A stretch of DNA of 64,000 bases. Source: Rhizobium sullae. Its GTDB lineage: Bacteria > Pseudomonadota > Alphaproteobacteria > Rhizobiales > Rhizobiaceae. The position numbers were made by a program, and so were the translations under genes. Position 1 is the stretch's first letter. The number at the start of each line of letters is the position of its first letter. This document shows positions 61,332 through 64,000 of the stretch, in pieces. Location of the stretch: the NCBI RefSeq assembly GCF_900169785.1, contig NZ_FWER01000002.1:289339-353338 (forward strand), in the 5' to 3' direction. The notes beneath the pieces were generated by a model. That model saw only the letters and a program-made list of their open reading frames with translations, was not told the DNA's origin and did no database searches.

Positions 61332-62645
61332 ATGGCCGAAACGGTACATTCCACGACTTCCAACGGGCCGCGCAATGCGGAGGCCAATCCGGTGGCGCGT
61401 TTCTTCCGCGCGACGGAGATCGACACCCGCCTTCTCGGCATGGTCGGCGCGCTGCTGATCATCTGGATCGGCTTCCAGATCATGACCGGCGGCCTCTTCC
61501 TGACGCCGCGGAACCTCTGGAACCTCTCGGTCCAGACCTCTTCTGTCGCCGTCATGGCGACCGGCATGGTGCTGGTGATCGTCACCCGCAACATCGACCT
61601 TTCCGTCGGCTCCATGCTCGGCTTCTGCGGCATGGTGATGGGCGTCTTGCAGGCGCAGGTGCTGCCGCAATATCTTGGCTTCAACAGCCCCGCCACCTGG
61701 ATCATCACGCTTGCTGCCGGCCTTATCGTCGGCGGATCGATCGGCATGCTCCAGGGCATGATCATCGCCTTCCTGAACGTGCCGTCCTTCATCGTCACCC
61801 TCGGCGGGCTTCTAGTCTGGCGCGGCGCCACCTGGTTCGTCACCAGCGGCCAGACGGTCGCGCCGATGGATATCAACTTCCGCATCATGGGCGGCGGCAC
61901 GGATGGCTCGATCGGCGCCACCTGGAGCTGGATCGTCGGCGTCATCGCCTGCCTCGCCATCGTTGCCAGCATCGTCAATTCCCGCCGCCAGCGCCGACGT
62001 TTCGGCTTCCCGCGGCGCCCGCTCTGGGCCGAATACTTCCTGTCTGCCCTCGGCTGCGTGCTCGTGCTCGGCGCGATCGCCGTCGCCAACAACTATTACT
62101 GGCCGACAAACATCGCCAAGAGATATGCGGAGGCAAACAGCATCCCCTGGCCGGAGACCGGCCTCGATATTCCCTACGGCATTGCAGTGCCGGTCCTGAT
62201 CGCCGTCATCGTCGGCGCGATCATGACGTTCATCGCCACGCGCCTGCGCTTCGGCCGCTATGTCTTCGCCATCGGCGGCAACCCGGAGGCAGCCGAGCTC
62301 GCCGGCATCAAGACCCGCTGGGTCACGATACGCATCTTCGCGCTCATGGGTCTGCTCTGCGCCATCGCCGGTGCAATCTCGACTGCCCGCCTCAATGCCG
62401 CAACGAACGCGCAGGGCGAATTGGACGAGCTTTATACCATCGCCGCTGCCGTCATCGGCGGCACGTCGCTTGCGGGCGGCACCGGCACCATCGCCGGAGC
62501 CATGCTCGGCGCACTCGTCATGCAGTCGCTGCAGTCCGGCATGGTGCTTCTTGGCATCGACAGCCCGTTCCAGAGAATCGTTGTCGGTGCCGTCCTTGTC
62601 GTTGCCGTCTGGCTCGACACCGTCTACCGCGCCCGCGCCAAGTAA
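61332..62645 (+). CDS. xylH: Xylose-type ABC transporter permease
   Basis: A 437-residue inner-membrane permease with ten or more helices. [20 protein letters not shown] and [19 protein letters not shown] are family signatures shared with XylH and GguB. It is longer than GguB owing to an extra middle segment (about residues 190-270). It starts with ATG 61332, well downstream of the xylF stem; the 263-base gap contains no gene. Confidence 0.93.
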   Translation: MAETVHSTTSNGPRNAEANPVARFFRATEIDTRLLGMVGALLIIWIGFQIMTGGLFLTPRNLWNLSVQTSSVAVMATGMVLVIVTRNIDLSVGSMLGFCGMVMGVLQAQVLPQYLGFNSPATWIITLAAGLIVGGSIGMLQGMIIAFLNVPSFIVTLGGLLVWRGATWFVTSGQTVAPMDINFRIMGGGTDGSIGATWSWIVGVIACLAIVASIVNSRRQRRRFGFPRRPLWAEYFLSALGCVLVLGAIAVANNYYWPTNIAKRYAEANSIPWPETGLDIPYGIAVPVLIAVIVGAIMTFIATRLRFGRYVFAIGGNPEAAELAGIKTRWVTIRIFALMGLLCAIAGAISTARLNAATNAQGELDELYTIAAAVIGGTSLAGGTGTIAGAMLGALVMQSLQSGMVLLGIDSPFQRIVVGAVLVVAVWLDTVYRARAK

Positions 62646-62659
62646 GAGGAGTCCGAACC

Positions 62660-63442
62660 ATGACACATCAAAGCACTCCCCTTGTGGAACTGAAAAACAT
62701 CTCGATCTCCTTTGGCGGCATCCATGCCGTCGACAACGCCTCGGTGGACCTCTACCCCGGCGAAGTCGTAGCATTGCTCGGCCATAACGGCGCCGGCAAA
62801 TCGACACTGATCAAGATCCTCTCCGGCGCCTACAAGCGCGACAGCGGCGACATCCTGATCAACGGGGAAGCGGCCGACATCCGCAACCCGCGTGACGCCA
62901 AGAAATACGGCATCGAGACGATCTACCAGACGCTCGCCGTCGCCGATAACGTCGATGCGGCAGCCAACCTCTATCTCGGCCGCGAGATCCGAACGAAGTG
63001 GGGCACGCTCGATGACGTCGCCATGGAGGCCTCGGCCCGCGAGGTGATGGGGCGCCTCAACCCGAACTTCAAGCGCTTCAAGGAGCCGGTCAAGGCGCTT
63101 TCCGGCGGCCAGCGGCAGTCGGTGGCGATCGCGCGCGCGATCCTCTTCAACGCCCGCATCCTGATCATGGACGAGCCAACGGCGGCCCTTGGTCCCCAGG
63201 AAACGGCGCAGGTCGGCGAACTGATCAAGCAGTTGAAGAAGGAAGGCATCGGCATCTTCCTCATCAGCCACGACATCCACGACGTCTTCGACCTCGCCGA
63301 CCGCGTCTCTGTGATGAAAAACGGCCAGGTCGTCGGCCATGCCCGCACCGAGGACGTCACCAAGGACGAGGTACTCGGCATGATCATCCTCGGCAAGGTG
63401 CCGCCAAAGGCGATCCCGGGCCCCGGCGCCATGGAGGTCTGA
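62660..63442 (+). CDS. xylG: Xylose-type ABC transporter ATPase, single domain
   Basis: A 260-residue ATPase with one ABC domain: Walker [11 protein letters not shown], signature [10 protein letters not shown] and Walker [14 protein letters not shown]. coli XylG and the GguA of this window have two domains in about 510 residues; this shorter form, as in the rhizobial fructose transporter FrcA, must act as a homodimer. AGAGGAG precedes the ATG. It is the last gene before a terminator. Confidence 0.92.
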   Translation: MTHQSTPLVELKNISISFGGIHAVDNASVDLYPGEVVALLGHNGAGKSTLIKILSGAYKRDSGDILINGEAADIRNPRDAKKYGIETIYQTLAVADNVDAAANLYLGREIRTKWGTLDDVAMEASAREVMGRLNPNFKRFKEPVKALSGGQRQSVAIARAILFNARILIMDEPTAALGPQETAQVGELIKQLKKEGIGIFLISHDIHDVFDLADRVSVMKNGQVVGHARTEDVTKDEVLGMIILGKVPPKAIPGPGAMEV

Positions 63443-63463
63443 ACGGATAGCCCCGTGAACACC

Positions 63464-63495
63464 AAAGTCCGCCGCTCGCAAGAATGGCGGACTTT
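63464..63495 (+). terminator. Terminator after xylG
   Basis: AAAGTCCGCC (63464-63473) pairs with GGCGGACTTT (63486-63495), twelve-base loop, followed by a short T/A-rich tail; 21 bases after the xylG stop. Confidence 0.82.
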
Positions 63496-63576
63496 TCAAT
63501 TTAAGAGATTGAAGCGAAGGGCAAGCTAGGCTAAGAACCAGCCATCGGACAGGCGATTCAAAACCGCCTTAGGCAT

Positions 63577-63653
63577 GCACCCGTAGCTCAGCTGGATAGA
63601 GTGTTGGATTCCGATTCCAAAGGTCACAGGTTCGAATCCTGTCGGGTGCGCCA
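63577..63653 (+). tRNA. tRNA-Arg (anticodon CCG)
   Basis: A full 77-base cloverleaf. The acceptor stem is GCACCCG/CGGGTGC, with discriminator G and encoded CCA (63651-63653). The D-arm has TAGCTCAGCTGGATAGA; the anticodon stem TTGGA/TCCAA encloses the loop TTCCGAT, giving anticodon CCG (reads CGG, Arg). The T-arm is ACAGG-TTCGAAT-CCTGT. It stands alone; the IS-like element begins within a few bases of its end. Confidence 0.95.
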
Positions 63654-64000
63654 TTTAACTGGTATCCGACCCGGAGACATCGGTAACAGATCGTACCTAA
63701 GACATGGGTGACAACCTCGTGCCGAACGGGTTGTCGATGGTTTGCAAGGTCCTCTGCTCCAGGTCGATATATCCCAGATCATAATGCATGAAGCTGACGA
63801 GCCAAATACCGTCGTCGACTTCCTTGAGTCCCAGTTTCTGTCCTGCCAGCACGGTCGAGATGTTGACCTTCTTGCGGTAGATGCAGATGCGGCCGCAATT
63901 GGTCACCAGCGCATCGCGATCGTGGAAGGGGTAGTCGATCTCCGGCAGGCCCTGATAGGGGCGTGACGAAGCGACGTAGAGATCTGCCGGCACCTTCATG
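63654..64000 (-). mobile_element. IS481-like insertion sequence, right part (continues beyond the window)
   Basis: The DNA after tRNA-Arg holds the 3' end of a transposase gene on the minus strand. Between tRNA and stop codon (63654-63696) there are two related motifs, GACATCGGTAACAG and GACATGGGTGACA, in direct repeat, which may be part of the element's end. The outer limit and target duplication cannot be fixed because the left part is outside the window. Confidence 0.6.
63697..64000 (-). CDS. IS481-family-like transposase, C-terminal part (partial)
   Basis: About 100 codons of the C-terminal end, open through the window edge. The sequence YPFHDRDALVTNCGRICIYR followed by DDGIWLVSFMHYDLGYIDLE and NPFGTRLSPMS is a known C-terminal tail of rhizobial integrase-core (DDE) transposases, where it forms a beta-rich module after the catalytic domain. 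The catalytic residues themselves lie outside. The internal Met near 63999 is not the start. The reading frame shows no damage in the part seen. Confidence 0.78.
   Translation of the reverse strand, partial: MKVPADLYVASSRPYQGLPEIDYPFHDRDALVTNCGRICIYRKKVNISTVLAGQKLGLKEVDDGIWLVSFMHYDLGYIDLEQRTLQTIDNPFGTRLSPMS

Noticed and set aside
61313..62640. Long plus-strand ORF that runs from before xylH into xylG in one frame
   Set aside because: The part before xylG is rich in His/Arg/Asp and without motifs; xylH in the other frame is a clear permease. The overlap is chance.
1..64000. CRISPR array, rRNA genes, prophage genes or nodulation/symbiosis genes
   Set aside because: I saw no regularly spaced repeats, no rRNA-like sequence, no phage structural genes and no nod/nif/fix genes in the window.

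Overview
This window looks like chromosome from the Rhizobiaceae (Rhizobium/Agrobacterium/Sinorhizobium group). The best evidence is gene order: a gbpR-type LysR gene divergent from chvE-gguA-gguB-gguC and followed by the L-arabonate genes, and a bdhA-xdhA-xdhB arrangement known from Sinorhizobium. GC content is high, intergenic palindromic repeats of rhizobial type are present, and two sites match the alphaproteobacterial general-stress (EcfG) promoter.

Layout. 1-2.4 kb: on the minus strand, an ECF sigma factor running off the left edge with its DGPF partner, then a TetR gene and an NTF2-like gene that appear to share one self-repressed promoter. 2.5-6.1 kb: acyltransferase, glycerol kinase, 3-hydroxybutyrate dehydrogenase. 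6.1-16.2 kb and 20.4-25.2 kb: a near-complete purine catabolic set. XdhA/B/C and GuaD lead to urate, PuuD to 5-hydroxyisourate, UraH and UraD to allantoin, PuuE to allantoate, Alc to ureidoglycolate, and AllA to glyoxylate plus urea. Between the two blocks lie two toxin-antitoxin loci with broken toxins (higB, hicA), a LysR/quinone oxidoreductase pair and an L-lactate dehydrogenase-like gene. A third, intact-looking module (MntA/HepT) sits inside the allantoin operon.

25.3-40.9 kb: AzlCD exporter with an AraC-type regulator, a DUF1045 protein, a split and divergent MnmC-like pair, a large hybrid histidine kinase, a Tyr-rich exported protein, an RhlE-type helicase, a B12-binding radical SAM enzyme, an EamA transporter, inositol dehydrogenase and a J-domain protein. 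41-50.6 kb: the GbpR-controlled sugar uptake and L-arabinose oxidation operon, punctuated by intercistronic hairpins and closed by a clear terminator.

50.6-58.3 kb is the least understood part. It has three transglutaminase-fold proteins, an alpha-E protein and a circularly permuted ATP-grasp enzyme, and between them a run of very small unknown genes, one only 48 codons long, plus an AT-rich non-coding patch. One end carries a good EcfG promoter. This is the best candidate for an uncharacterised system (peptide ligation or modification linked to stress).

58.6-63.5 kb: a ROK regulator divergent from a xylose-type ABC transporter (xylF-xylH-xylG) with a 19-bp perfect palindrome between them. 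The window ends with tRNA-Arg(CCG) and the 3' end of an IS481-like transposase gene.

All functional calls are from reading motifs, gene order and remembered family features; no database search was run.
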